Source: Rhynchopus sp. YZ270_cl-10 | Lineage: Eukaryota; Euglenozoa; Diplonemea; Diplonemida; Diplonemidae | Reading direction: 5' to 3' | NCBI GenBank assembly: GCA_964035575.1 | Contig: OZ037885.1 | Location: 558,001-622,000 of the forward strand | Length of the DNA: 64,000 nucleotides | Part shown: piece by piece, positions 23,473 through 35,297 of the stretch | Numbering within the stretch: the first letter of the stretch is position 1 | Layout of the letters: the number at the start of each line of letters is the position of its first letter | Made by a program: the position numbers and the translations under genes | The notes under the pieces: model-generated | What the model was told of the DNA's origin: nothing | Databases searched by the model: none | Seen by the model: only the letters and a program-made list of their open reading frames with translations

Positions 23473-26280
23473 CTGGGGGGGGGCTAATAAAGTATACGGT
23501 GATAATAAAGTATACGGGGGTAATAAAGTATACGGGGGTAATAAAGTATACGGGGGTAATAAAGTATACGGCGCGGAAACCCATTTTGAGCGTGTAAATC
23601 TGTGAAATAAAGTATACGGTTTTTGTGTACATTTTTCTTACTAAAAAAAATTTACAGCAATTTTTGCACAAAAAATCGGATTTTTTTTTTTTGAGAAAAG
23701 TTCGATTTCGGCCTCGAAAATACCCGTGACACCGATTTGTCACGGTACTTTGTCACGGAATTTTTTTGAAAGATTCGATTTCGTGACAAAAAAAGTTCGA
23801 TTTCGTGACAAGCCGATTTTTTCATTGACACACAAAATTCAATTTAGTGACAAATGACTTTTTTCATTGACAAAAAAAAATTCGATTTCGTGACAAATCC
23901 ATTTTTTCATTGACAAAAAAATGTCATTGAAAAAAATGGATTTTGTCAAGGAAAAAGTCGTGACAGCCAACCCGCCAGTCACTGAAAAGTGACCAGACAG
24001 CCACTTGACAAACACAAAAGAGGCCATTCTTGAGCTGTCTAGAAACCTAAGGGCAGAGACTGAAGACACAAGGTATGATAACTTTATGATTATGCAAGAC
24101 TTAGTATATCGCGAACACGGTCAGGCTTGCACGCCTCTGGCCAGAGGCCAGCCCCACTAAATGATATGCAGCAGACACTCATTGCAGATTTCATTTTCAT
24201 TCGGTAAAAAATTAATGGGTGCGCAAGTTTCTATACCTAATACCCCAACCCTCACCCATACATTCCATTACACACACCAAAACAGATCGAATCCACCAGC
24301 GCATGCGACGGAAGCAGATTCAGATTGTGGTTTGATAAGCAGAGTTCGGTTATTATGGTGGTGGAAAGGGGGGTGGGAACACTTTGTCAGTCACTGCTAT
24401 AGCCATTAACCAGGGAGCATAGCTAGTGCAAGAAATTCGACTTTGGAAACCTTCCGGAAAGTCTGTCCTCTGCTTCCGGAGGACTAGACACAAGAAAATA
24501 TTGTTTGTTCCCCCAGAAAACCAGTGCACAATTCACACTCCTTGTGGGTGGTCTTGTTGCCTTTTCGTCATAGTAATTTTGGCCCAGGCATGCTCTTGAA
24601 GCATGACAATTTAGTGTGTATGGGGCAGGGTGTTGTTTTGTTCTGAATTCTCTTTGTTATAACATCTAAGTCAATCGCGGGTGGTGGTTTGTGTAGCGTG
24701 AGGCACTCTTTTTAGCAAACTTCCTGCGGCTGCTAAAGTGTTATTTCTTCGGATTTAACAACGTACAGCGTAACATAGTGGTTTAGCCTGGTCGACACAA
24801 CCTTTGATAGATACGGGATAACCAACCCCCTTCGACCCCTCGTGGGTTCACTGAACAAGCCCTAGTGGTAGTTAAACGCGATTGACATTTACATTCCTAG
24901 AGATGAAAGAACAAGATAACACTTCTGTACCCGCGCATCAAAATTGTGGAAAACTTTGCACCCCAAACACCCTCAACAACGCCCGCCAAAAGGCGCCCCT
25001 TGTTGCTGGGAGTTGGTTCTCATTGATACACTGCACAGCAGGCATTCCTCTGAGTCCAACGCATGTTTGGCCTGTCTGCGGCGTTGTACTTCAGGTGCAC
25101 GAAGACAGGGTCTGGTGGTAAATTTTGCGTAGTACTGCGACGTGGTACTACGTGGGTCTGGGAACCTGGTACCTGGGTACAGGATATTTGTTGTAAAGAC
25201 ATCTTCCACCATGCATTGAGGAGGGTAAGACAGTGTTCGCAGTTTCTACCTGATAGCATTACACATTTAACTTCTCCACGGGGGTCTTGGGCCGTTCATT
25301 CGGTTATACCTTGACTACCGGAAGATATTCTTGAGGCCTTTTTGGTCTCTAGAATATCCGGTCTTCCCGAACGGAGGCACACTTTGTGTGTTACTACGAC
25401 CTGGCAATTTCCAGCAGTAGGTTAAGTAATCTTTCTTGTAAATTGTTGGATCATTATCTCCTCAGTGCATGAATGCCCCACGTGACTGGACACTTTTGTG
25501 TTTGTCATGTGGAGCTGTGGTTGCTCTTTCACGACTTTTATCCTTGTATCCAGTGTACCCAGTACCCAGTGCCCTGTCACGACTTTTTCCGTGACAAAAA
25601 GTTTGGTTTCCTTGACAAAATCCATTTCTGTCACGACTTTTTCCTTGACAAAAAGTTCGGTTTCCTTGACAAAATCCATTTTTTCATTGACATTTTTTTG
25701 TCACTGAATTTTTGGATTTGTCACGAAATCGAATTTTTTTTGTCAATGAAAAAATCGGTTTGTCACGAAATCGAATTTTGTGTGTCAATGAAAAAATTGG
25801 TTTGTCACGAAATCGATTTTTTTTTGTCACGAAATCGAATCTTTCAAAAAAATTCCGTGACAAAATTCCGTGACAAATCGGTGTCACGGTAATTTTCGAG
25901 GCCGAAATCGAACTTTTCTCTTTTTTTTTTGATTTCGGTGGTCCGAATTCTGTGCGTGCTGTGATGGGGTCACTTTGAGCTGAGAAACGAGTATTTTTGA
26001 CCTAAAACGCGTGTATCAGTTTTTACACGATTGGTGCTGATGGGGTTCAGATTTGTGAAAATTTAAGTCACCAAAAAATTGTTCATTTTTCCACATTGAC
26101 CCCACCACTGGCTGGGATTGGCCCAAAAATGTCAATGGTGGTGTTTTCGCGAGGTTTCGGCCACTAGAAACCCCAAAATAACAGTGATTTTTTTTTTTTT
26201 TCCCTTTTTCGTTTTTTGGCCATTTAAGCAGTAATTCCCGCCGAATAAAGTATACGTATACTTTAATAGCTCCCCCCCAG
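23473..26280. mobile_element. Element B, TA-flanked TIR element with an inner long inverted repeat
   Basis: Outer ends are inverted repeats of about 25 bp (CTGGGGGGG, then AATAAAGTATACG), flanked by TA on both sides. The left end carries five tandem GGTAATAAAGTATACGG-like units. Inside is a second inverted repeat with arms of about 270 and 345 bp (23694-23964 and 25577-25922), built from units such as CGATTTCGTGACAAA. Between these lies module M1, inverted relative to elements A and C (about 24385-25470). No transposase. The structure looks like one element inside another. Confidence 0.65.
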
Positions 26281-27025
26281 TAGTGCAATCACCCTGCCAT
26301 GTCGCTGGTATCATCTTGCTGGTACAGAAGAATTTTCAAACTTGCTGTTTGCTTCCCCCTTCATTTTTTTAGTATGCGTTATTGAAAAAAGAAAGAATTT
26401 TTTTTTTTTTGAAAGACGAACCTAAGCAACCACCGTGCTTAGTCACCAATAAAAAAAACACATATATTGCAAGGTGAACGTGCCTCGTGTGCATACACAT
26501 CCTCAAACAGAATAATAATTGGGGGGCGCTTCACTTCCATCAAGTTTAGCACATACTCGTCCCCATGGCACATAGAAAGGAATTTTTTTTTATAAAAAAA
26601 TGGTATGCTACTCGCGCACGTATCAGATTTTATTTTTTATTTTTTGAAAACCTGGTATTATTGGAGACACCCGAGGATGAACTCCACTATTTTTTTTTTT
26701 TTTTTGTTTGATTTTAGATTTTTTAAGACTACTATCACAAGATAGGAATGCCCTGTCAGATAAAGAAGAAAAAAAAAAAAAATCTAAGGTACGTTTCTGA
26801 GCCGTCCAAATAAACTAAATACTAATACTCTATGCAGATTGAACACATAAGAAGAGACCGAAAAAAGATTATTTACTATTTCATACTCTATTCCACTGAA
26901 TAGAAAGAATACGAAATAATAAAAAAAGAAGTTTCATATACTAACCATTCTACTGAATAGAAGGTATAATAGGGTGCACTAAATGTACCCAAACTTTCTT
27001 CTCAAAAAGAAAAAGAAAAAATCAG
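26281..27025. other. Hairpin repeats, no gene
   Basis: Holds H1 (26414), H2 (26469), H3b (26647), H6 (26711) and two H10 copies, separated by A and T runs. Confidence 0.6.
26934..26990 (+). repeat. Dispersed repeat H10
   Basis: Core is ACCATTCTACTGAATAGAAG (stem TTCTA/TAGAA), then GGGTGCACTAAATGTAC. Other copies are near 7810-7862, 19168-19206 and 26877-26910, all plus. Confidence 0.7.
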
Positions 27026-27112
27026 GTACCCTACTCCGAAATGGGAGCTGTAAAATATGTTACCTTTCCCATGCCGTTGCAACACCTGACAGGTCCCTTA
27101 GCAACTTGCTGA
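27026..27112 (+). CDS. Candidate 3' exon
   Basis: An ATCAG acceptor is followed by 28 codons (VPYSEMGAVKYVTFPMPLQH, then LTGPLATC) and TGA. A second frame is also open over the same bases. Product unknown. Confidence 0.25.
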   Translation, partial: VPYSEMGAVKYVTFPMPLQHLTGPLATC

Positions 27113-27554
27113 GTATATTGTTGGCGCAAAAAGGAGGAGAAAAAAAAAATACTGACTTTTTCAGGATGTAAGGTTGAGGATGAAAATTGGGAGCTTTACG
27201 TTTATCGCTCCGCGAGTTTGTTGTAAAATGTGTGTGTTATGTGTGTTATTTTTCTTTTTCTTTTTTTTTTTACTGAAGTGCTGTGGTGTAATAGAAAGAA
27301 AAAAAAAAGAAGAAGAAGAATGTTAAGAGATATTATGAATCGAAAGATGGAGTTTTTCCAGCGTCGTCTCCGAGAAGTGGAAAGACGAAAAAAAAAGAAA
27401 GGTTTATAAGATGATACTAAGCCTCTATGTGCTTAGTCACCTTAATGACATTCGTTATCTTTTTTTTATAAAAAAACAAAAACCGGCAAAGTTAGCGAGC
27501 AGTTCCTTCGTTTTATTTATTTATTTATTTATTTTTCTCAATAATTTGATGTGC

Positions 27555-27555
<1 letters not shown>

Positions 27556-27592
<37 letters not shown>
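27556..27592 (+). repeat. (GA)n microsatellite
   Basis: About 18 GA dinucleotides with one interruption, just upstream of an H1 variant. Confidence 0.85.
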
Positions 27593-27593
<1 letters not shown>

Positions 27594-27765
27594 ACATCGT
27601 TGATTAGATGATCCCAAACCTCTCAGCTCAGTCACCTTAACCGATTATTTTTTTCAAAAGAATAGAATCTGACTTCAGGGAATGACAAAGTGAATAAAAA
27701 GAAACCAAAAGAAAAAAAATTTCTTTTCGGTTATCGCTCTGCAATTTTTGTGTGTGTTTTTTTTA

Positions 27766-27976
27766 ATGTATGAGTTTGAACGGGATAAAAACAAATACTT
27801 GAATGAAACGACAATATTGCAAGCACCTTCCGTCGATTCTATTTCCTCTGCCAATGCTTGGTATATTTTTAGAAAAAAAAAAAATGGTCAGATGACTGAG
27901 CTGCGAAGGTTGCTTGATGGAATCGTTAGCCGTGTCGCACAGACACTGCAACAACTTGATAGTTTATGTTCATCCT
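27766..27976 (+). CDS. Candidate first exon with in-frame poly-A
   Basis: An ATG opens 70 codons: MYEFERDKNKYLNETTILQA, then PSVDSISSANAW, then YIFRKKKNG across a 12-A run, then MTELRRLLDGIVSRVAQTLQ and QLDSLCSS, ending at a GTAGGT donor. The second half predicts an amphipathic, possibly coiled-coil helix. Splicing out the piece between the apparent GTATAT and GTCAG would create a stop, so the A run is probably read as lysines. Product unknown. Confidence 0.4.
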
Positions 27977-28240
27977 GTAGGTTTCACTTTTACTTTATTT
28001 TTAGTTTTTTTTTTTTTTTTTTTGCGCGTTTACTGAAAAGGAGGAAGAAGAAAATTTTATCTGATACCATTATCATAGAAAAGGGCTATATTTCGTTGCT
28101 CAACATATTTGCCCATAATAGTACCAATTTTTGTTTGTTTAGAACAACTGTTCTGTTGAAAAGAAAGAAAAGTTTATAAGATGATCCTAAGCCTTTCTGC
28201 TTAGTCACCTTTGAATAAAAAGAAAAAAGGGGGGAAAAAA

Positions 28241-28345
28241 AGAAATGTGAAGTTGGTGCAAACCGCCTCTCAGATGCGAGACATTCGACCAAAAAATTTT
28301 AAGGACATTTTCGAAACCCTTATCCCTCCCCATCAGGGTTTTTAA
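28241..28345 (+). CDS. Candidate terminal exon
   Basis: The open frame contains LVQTASQMRDIRPKNFKDIF, then ETLIPPHQGF, and ends in TAA. Its 5' boundary is unclear: it lies in A/G runs and partly overlaps a sequence resembling repeat H4 (GAAGTTGGTGCAAACCGCC). Product unknown. Confidence 0.3.
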   Translation, partial: RNVKLVQTASQMRDIRPKNFKDIFETLIPPHQGF

Positions 28346-28370
28346 TGACGAAGAAGAGGGAAGAAGAGGG

Positions 28371-28465
28371 AGGGAAAACAGCTGAGGGTATGGGGGGTTT
28401 GAAAAGTTTGTTTCAACTTTGTTTTGTTTTTTTTGTATTTGTTTTCAGCTGAGGGTAGGGGGGGA
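28371..28465 (+). mobile_element. Introner-like insertion, copy 2
   Basis: The direct repeat CAGCTGAGGGTA(T)GGGGGG flanks a core of about 48 bp (TTGAAAAGTTTGTTTCAACT, then T-rich). The core matches copy 1 at 14893-14957 while the flanks differ, as expected for insertion with target duplication. Read as an intron it is GTATGG to TTTTCAG. Confidence 0.45.
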
Positions 28466-28619
28466 GAAGACCCTACGCCATTCTTCCTTTTACGAATAGA
28501 GCTATAAAAAGCTTATAACAGTGTTGGGGGAGGGAGGGGGGGAGGGAGAGAGGGAGAAGAGTAGAGAGATATCAGTGTGTTTTCTTCGATCCTAGGGAAG
28601 AGGGGGGCAGTGATCTAAA

Positions 28620-28710
28620 ATACGTACTGCTACGTATTAATACGTATTCGTATTAATACGTATTAATACGTATACGTGGGGAGAATAAGCCACGTATTTA
28701 CGTATTACGT
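28620..28710. repeat. Palindromic TACGTATTAATACGTA cluster
   Basis: Several overlapping copies of TACGTATTAATACGTA and TACGTATACGTA, each self-complementary. No other copies in the window. Confidence 0.75.
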
Positions 28711-29291
28711 AGGGGGGAGAGGGGCTTCAAGAGTAGAAGGGGGGAGGGGATGGTGCAAAAAATAAATAAATGGTAAATCTGATGAGAGCCATGTGTTGTT
28801 CTGTGTGGGATAGACGGGTCTTGCTTTGTGGTGGGCTTCTTTGCAAATTATTCATATCTTTTTTTTTTTGTTGACATCAGAAACTGATGTCATGTTTTGT
28901 GCACCCTTTTTTTTTGAAATTATTTCTTCTATTTGGGCACATCAACAGAATTTTGTGATAATTAGTAATTGGAATTGCACTTTTTCCCCAAAAAAATAAA
29001 AAATACAAAAAGGGGGGAGAAATGAGAATGAGAATGAGGATGTCCTCCATAGAAGAAAATGGTGAGAAGGGAAAAGGGGGTTTGAATGGGTAAAGGTGAG
29101 AGGGGGAAAAAAAATGAAAACTTTTCATTTGTTTTTTTTAGGGGGGTTTTTGACTAAAAGAGGGATTGTTTGTATGTAGTTGTAAATACCGTTTTTTCTT
29201 CTTCGTTTTTTTCCCTTGCTATTTTTCCTGCAGACACATTGACAGACCAAGACAGATTTTTTTTATTTTTCCCTTTCGCTTTTCTTTCTAG

Positions 29292-29417
29292 CCCTCGCAA
29301 GGCTTTTTGGTAAAATAGTGGGAGAGGGGGAGGGGAGCAAAAAAGGAAGGATCTTTAACAGCACAACCCCATCTGCAACCAATGCAGTGGCTCCACCTGT
29401 GTTGTGCATAAACCTCG
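29292..29417 (+). CDS. Strong candidate internal exon
   Basis: The acceptor is a long pyrimidine tract ending CGCTTTTCTTTCTAG; the donor is a canonical GTAAGT. The exon is 126 bp, phase 2 to phase 1, 41 codons: LARLFGKIVGEGEGSKKGRI, then FNSTTPSATNAVAPPVLCIN and L. The following intron carries an H3a hairpin, and the next acceptor CTTTTCTTTTAG at 29569 leads into an open frame in the right phase (GSRGMFRKSFFFL, donor GTAAGA). Product not recognised. Splice signals make this the most secure small exon in the first 40 kb. Confidence 0.5.
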
Positions 29418-29999
29418 GTAAGTGTATTTTTATATTTTTCTTTTCTTTGCTTTTTTATTGTTAAAATGTTAGAGTAGTGTAGTTGCCTCGGGTTGTGTTG
29501 CCACAGTTGTGCAAATCTCCACTTTGCTGGTATCACCAGTCTATGTCTCAACAACCCCTTTTCTTTTAGGGTCTAGGGGCATGTTCAGAAAAAGTTTTTT
29601 TTTTTTGGTAAGAGTCCGGAAGAGGGCTTCCTCCCGCCTCTATTCTAGAGGTTGCCCATATCAGGATTTTTTTTTTTTGACAAACTGTTATTGGAATAAT
29701 GTAAGGAGTTGCCACACCGTGGTCTCATCTCCGCACACCTTCCTTAGGGGAAAAAATCGCACTCAAGAAAATAATACTTTCTTTTTTTCGAAAAAAAACG
29801 AAAAAAAAGAAAAAAAGAAAAAAGGCAGTGTGAATTTGACGCAGTAGCATTTGGGTTTAGTGTATCCTTATCCAGTCTTTTTGCATTATTTTTCATAAAA
29901 AAATAAAATAGCTAGTCTGGGTCAAAGCCGGCCATTGTGCAAAGTCTTTTTTTCTTCACTGTGTATTTTTTATCATTTATCTTAATACTCTTCGCGCAG

Positions 30000-30065
30000 A
30001 CGTACCTCCTTCAAGGCCATTTTTACAGCGTATTTCACCCACCAAAGAGCGAAATCTGGTACTGA
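30000..30065 (+). CDS. Candidate terminal exon
   Basis: The pyrimidine-rich acceptor CTTCGCGCAG is followed by 21 codons (TYLLQGHFYSVFHPPKSEIW and Y) and TGA. An A-rich patch and an H4 repeat follow, as would suit a 3' UTR. Possibly the end of the gene containing the exon at 29292-29417. Unknown product. Confidence 0.4.
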   Translation, partial: TYLLQGHFYSVFHPPKSEIWY

Positions 30066-31492
30066 AGAAAGGATGCTAATAAAAGTGAAGTTGATAGTGC
30101 AAACGCCTCTGGGACGTAGGCACTGACACTCCGCGGGTTATCGAACCCCGGAGTGTAATAAAAAAAGGGGGGCTTTTTCTCTCACAACAAAAAGCCAAAA
30201 AATACATTTTGCATTAAAACGGAAGGGAATTAAAACGAATGTAGACACTGAAGAAAAAACAGACAATATTTTGTGGATAAATGTGGTTTGAATTGCATCT
30301 TGTGTTTTTTTTTTTTTTTAAATCTCGTATTCTTGTAGTTCGTGGGGATTATCAGTGGAGGCACAATCATGTGCTCCACAGTTTTAGAAAAAAAAAAAAA
30401 CTGATAGACAATAAACAATCTTACTGAGTGTCGTAGAGATTGTAAAGCGAAAATCAATTATCCTTTTTTTCAAAATATCTCACTGGGGTGGAGGGGGAGA
30501 GAGAAAAAATAGAGGGTTTATAAGACGAAAAACCTATACCCCACGTTGTCTTTTGTCGCGTTAGGGTGCTCAGGGGCTAAAGGGGCTAAAGGGGGGGGGG
30601 GGGGGGGGGGCAACAACGTTAAAAAACCTGAACACAGAGGTGTTTAGGAGCCTTGTTTTAAAGGTGGTGGCGAAAAAAAGGGGTGTGAACACACTGGTGT
30701 GGGAGTAGACACTGCTAGGAAAGGATGAGAACCTAAGATTATCAATGGGTAACCAAAAAAAAAAAAAAAAAAAAAAAAAAATCCTTGAAAAGGATTGCAC
30801 CCTCCATCAAAGCAGAAATCTGAGTGTTTGCTCATTACCCCCTTCTAAAAAAAAAGGGAAAAAAAGGGACCGGTCATGCGAGAAAATATAAATCAAGAGA
30901 GAGAGAGTGAAGGTGTTTCCTTAAGAAAAAAAAATGGATGGGGTTGAAGTTGATCGTGCAAAAACGCCTCTGGGACGCAGGCACTGACACTCCACATAAA
31001 CGGGAAAAAAAAAAATAATGTATGGCCCTTTCTCCCCACACCTTCGGAACCCTGTCTAAAAAAGAGCATGTCATTGAATTTTGGTTTGCGAAGGGTAGGG
31101 AAGACCATAAAGCGGGGAAAATAAATTTCAACCAACAAAAAGAAAATGCAAATTTTATTCCTGTACAGAGTAAAAGGAAATGAGATTAAGAAGAACTCTC
31201 ACAGGGGAGTGTATCATACATAAAGAACACACAAAAAAGAAAAGTTTTATAAGATGATCCTAAGCCTCTTGTGCTTTAGCCACCTTTAAAGAAAACTCAA
31301 AAAAAATGGTGGCTATTGTAGTTGATGCAGGCACTTCCCGACTAGCCCACGTACAATGCCAGCTTCATGAGAGCATAAGAAATACCCGCAAACCTGCAAT
31401 GAGCGGGTTTTGGACGATTAAAAAAAAAAGTGTATCATCTGGGTCGGAGTGATTTTTTGTCGCAAAAAAAAAAAAAATACACCTGTTTTTAG

Positions 31493-31609
31493 CAGAGCTC
31501 GCGCTAAAGTCCATCCCTCATCCCGGGATTTTTGGGGGTTTTGGTAGGAACGTTTTTTTTTTGCAGTACGGGGATTTCATTAAGAAACCAGAAGTTCTAA
31601 TATTGTTGA
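31493..31609 (+). CDS. Strong candidate internal exon with in-frame poly-T
   Basis: Acceptor CCTGTTTTTAG, donor GTAAGA. Thirty-eight codons: ELALKSIPHPGIFGGFGRNV, then FFLQ from a 10-T run, then YGDFIKKPEVLILL. The frame is kept across the T run. Product not recognised. The following stretch runs into repeat modules at 31,700. Confidence 0.45.
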
Positions 31610-31699
31610 GTAAGACCACCACATAGTGGGCTTGCATATACATGTGACCCCGCCGTGGAACGCAATTGGCTCGGAAAGTCAAAAGAAAAGGAAAAAAAA

Positions 31700-32345
31700 A
31701 AAAAAAAGTTGGTTACCGTGCGCCTGCGGCGCTGCCTGTTCCCTTCCAGTTTCTACAGGCAAACACTTACCCCCTTTACCTTACACTGACGGGTTTTGAC
31801 CAAAACCAAGAACTTGTCCATTTCGGCAAATTGACCCCACCACAGAACGGACGAATTCCGGAAATGCAAATGCCGGTGTTTTCGCGCATTTTCATGTTGC
31901 AAGACGTCAGGATCAGGGAGAGAAAATCTGGTTGTGGGATTTACATTGGCCCTCTTTACCCACATGGATTTTGACCAAAACCAAAAAAATGGCCATTTCG
32001 GCAAAGTGACCCCACCACAGCGCGGACGGATTCCGGAAATTCCAATCGCGGTATGTTTTGGGGCTGAAAACCCACTGATTTTCAGGAGAAAAATTGCTTC
32101 CAAATCTCGGAATTTTCCGAATTTTCCTGAAAATGACCCTTGTTTACGAGTATGGGTTCATATTTTGCGAAAATTTAAGTCACTAAAATTTTGTCCATTT
32201 TTCCGTATATACCCCACCACAAGCCGGGATTGGCCCGGAAATGCCACAAAACGGGGTTTCCGGGCCTCCCCAGCTAACCTTTTCACGGAACGTTTTTCCG
32301 TACCCGAAATCCATTTTTTCCCCATTTTTTCCCATAATTAGCGCG
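31700..32345 (+). repeat. Diverged tandem modules of about 150 bp
   Basis: Three units share TTTTGACCAAAACCAA, then GACCCCACCAC, then CGGAATTCCGGAAAT-like words. A fourth relative lies in element B (26020-26180). Bounded on the left by TACCGTGCGCCTGCGGCGC, which recurs at 55,266. Long plus-strand ORFs here come from the modules and are not called as genes. Confidence 0.65.
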
Positions 32346-33436
32346 ACCACTGGTTTTTAGTAGAATGTACGATAATATCGTGTGAGGTTTAAAAAACAAA
32401 CAAAGAAAAAATGTAAGAGTACATGTGCCTCTCGTACACACAAACAAAACATAGCTTGAATGACGCTACAAAATATTCGCATTTTAGGAGAAAAGGAAAA
32501 ATTTAAAAAAAGCTTTTTTTTTTTTTTTGACAAAGTGATTGGTGTATCCGTTCATATGTCGAAAATGATTCCCAGTTCATAATATTACAGTTTTTTGCTG
32601 TTAGGTTTGTCATAATTGACATAAAAAAAAACGTAATAAAAAAAACACATATTTTCAATAAAGAAAAAAGAGGAATAACGACTGGGGCATTTTTTTTTGT
32701 TGTATCGACAATCACCTTACACCTACTGGTATAAAGACCAAGGGGGGTTCTCTTCTCCCCCCCCGTTGAAAACTAGGAAGAATAGTGTAGCTGCTATTTT
32801 TGCAACCGCATCCACTTTCCTCCAAAGTCATCCCGCGAAAGGAAAAAAAAAATAAGAAAATTTGATAAATGTACCACTCTGTGGGGGTGGCCCGGGATTC
32901 CGACGTTTAGCTTTTACAAAAATTAAATTTGTAAATGTGCCACTTTGCACACATTACTTTCAAGAGAGGATAGGGGGGGAGTCACCAAAAGAAGAAGCAG
33001 AAGAAAAAGAGAGGGAGATGGTGTGCAAACACCATTTGTATGTTTGAGGACAAATAAGGTAAGCATATTTAGAGATAGAAGTTGCCTAAAAACGGGATTT
33101 TACAGAACGGCACACAACTCATCTACAATGTGTGCCTAAAATAGGAAGGGTAAAAGAAGTTTATGTGCGAGACACATTTTGTCTTGTATATTTTTCTCTC
33201 CCATTTCAAAAAATGTATTCAAAAAAAAATTTAGTTATGCACGATATGTGTCCTGGTACGTTTAGAAACAAACTAAATGACTCTCGTGCAGTCACCTATA
33301 TAAAATAGAAAAAATATTTTAAAAATAAAATAAAAATGACCCTCAAGAAGTAAAGAGCCTATTCTACAAAGAGTAATTCGAATAAATAAATAGAAGAAAA
33401 CGTCCAGAATCTCGAAAAGAGTTCAAGAAGTTGAAG

Positions 33437-33510
33437 TTATTGATGCAGAGAGACCCACATACAATGCCAGCCATCCGGATGAAAGCACAACTACCCTGCA
33501 GCCTATAACA
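33437..33510 (+). repeat. Dispersed repeat H5
   Basis: Core is GTTATTGATGCAG, then GACCCACGTACGATGCCAG, then CATCCGG.TGAAAGCACAAC. Other copies are at about 31316-31383, 34520-34586 and 38754-38817, all plus. This copy sits in a 60-codon open frame (KRVQEVEVIDAERPTYNASH and on), which is why coding and repeat calls are hard to separate here. Confidence 0.75.
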
Positions 33511-34933
33511 GAAGGTGCAAAATGGGTAGCTGTTGATGCAGACATCGGTAGTTTTTTTTTTGAAAACTTGGTTGTATTAGTGTAGCCACCCTAGAGTGTG
33601 CTCCACTATTTTTTTAAAATCTCTGGGGGTGAGTAATAACTATCAAAACCACATCCACGTATAAAAAACACGTTGTGGTGAAGTGAAAACAGGGGAAACC
33701 CTGGATCACTCTATAAAAAAACAATGAAAGGTTTGGATAAGCTCAAAATTGCACTATACCAATAGTCCTCGAAATGCAAAAAAAAAGAAGAAAAAACAAG
33801 GATTTTGATAAGATGAACCTAAGCCGTACAGCTTAGGTCAATCTGTTAAAAAAAAAGGGTATCCTTTATCTATAGAGTGTGGTGACGGTCTCCCCAGCAC
33901 ACTCGAGGCATGCACCAGAATACACGGTGATCATCCCTCTCAAAGGGCTTTAGCTGAAGGCTTTTTTTTAATATGTGTAACTACTACTAAACAAAAAAAA
34001 GTGAAGGTTGATAGTGCAAAACGCAGGGACGCAGGCACCGATTTGACTAAAAAAAATGGGATACTGTCTTCGTTATCCGAGTCAGTAATAAAAAAAAAAA
34101 CGTTCTTTTTTTCTCTTTTTTTGCTTGATAAACGAATTTTTTTTGGGGGGGGTAATAGACTAGAAGTGGAACTGCCACTACGAGCTGGTTTATTTCAGTT
34201 TTTTTTTTTTTTCCTGATAAATTGTTGGAGTAGTGTAGTTGCCTCGGTTGTGTTGCCACAGTTGTGCAATCTCCACTGTTTCTTCCCCTTCGGAAAAAAA
34301 AAAAAAAGGAAAAAAAAAAAAAAGAGAAAATGTAAAAAAAGATGGGTGTGTCTCTCGTACACACTCATAAACTATAACCCGCAGGATCCAATATAAGCGC
34401 AAGAGAAAAAAAAAAAAAAAAGAGAAGAAGGTTGACAAATGCATGCAATAAATTGATAGCATAGGTCTAGGGATCCACAAAAGTGTCCCCATCTCCTTTG
34501 GTATGCAAAAAAAAAAAGTGAAGTTATTAATGCAAGCACCTCCGACTGACCCACGTACGATGCCAGTCATCCGGGTGAAAGCACAACAAAGGTTGAGAAA
34601 AAAAAATAGTGTCGCATCCCCTCGCGACACATCTTCAGGAAGATAAACAGAGAGGGCGTGTAGAGGTATATTAACCTGTGTGTGTGTGCGTCACACACCG
34701 GATTTAAAAAAAAAAGGGGGGGTTTGATTCCTAGTTGTTATGTTTCGCATTTATTTTGAAAAACCTGATGCAATGAGTGTCAGACACCCGATCATTTTTG
34801 TTTGTCATAATATCATTTTTTGGGGTTGTTAAAAATCGAAAATAAGACATTATCATCACCGCATCACCTCTGTGATTTTAAGCACCTAAAAAAAAAGACA
34901 ATTTAACGTTTTCACTTCGAGAACAAAAAATAG

Positions 34934-35060
34934 TGAAGTTGATAGTGCAAACGCCTCTGGGACGCAGGCACTGACACTCCGCGGGGTTATCGAACCCCGG
35001 AGTGTTGCGCATGGGAGTGGTTTACAGGGAAGCTGTAGGCAGGTATACAGTCATTACCCC
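34934..35060 (+). repeat. H4 structured repeat, full copy
   Basis: Starts GAAGTTGATAGTGCAAACGC, with AGTGC pairing GCACT, then ACACTCC and CGGGGTT pairing AACCCCG and GAGTGT around ATCG. About 50 bp more follow, including CTGTA..TACAG. Other copies are at 60453-60600 (full) and 30087-30155, 30945-30998 and 34007-34042 (partial). The TTATCGAACCCC word resembles a tRNA T-arm/B-box but has two extra bases, and no cloverleaf can be drawn. Confidence 0.75.
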
Positions 35061-35297
35061 AAAAATAGGTGGGGGGGAGAGAGGGAAAACAACAACGGTC
35101 TGTCAGTCTGTCTTGAAAAAAATTTGTCTGCTGATCTGAGGGTTACGAAAACCTCAGTTGGTTTCTGTCAGTGGGGGAAAGCCTGGGACTAAAACTTTGA
35201 AAGAAGAAAAAAGAAAAAAAGAAAGAAAAAAAGGATAGGACTTACGTAGTACCTCGTACCTACTTGCATTTTTTGAGATTATTTTTTTTCAATTTAG

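Larger units (their letters stand above)
32346..35297. other. Hairpin repeat cluster, no secure gene
   Basis: Holds H2, H3a/b, H1, H5, H11 and H4 copies separated by homopolymers. Open plus frames near 32,940-33,050 (acidic and basic, with ESPKEEAEEKERE) and 33,400-33,580 are noted but rest on repeat-derived sequence. Confidence 0.5.

Noticed and set aside
31666-32341. Two plus-strand ORFs of 102 and 135 residues
   Set aside because: They coincide with diverged tandem modules also found in element B, in other frames and with no shared protein constraint.
34001-34396. 131-residue plus-strand ORF
   Set aside because: It runs through an H4 fragment, an H3a hairpin and several homopolymers; the same peptide words (NCWSSVVASVVLPQLCNLH) appear wherever H3a is read in that frame.
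34980-35004. Possible tRNA T-arm
   Set aside because: The loop has extra bases, there is no acceptor stem or anticodon arm, and the sequence is part of repeat H4.
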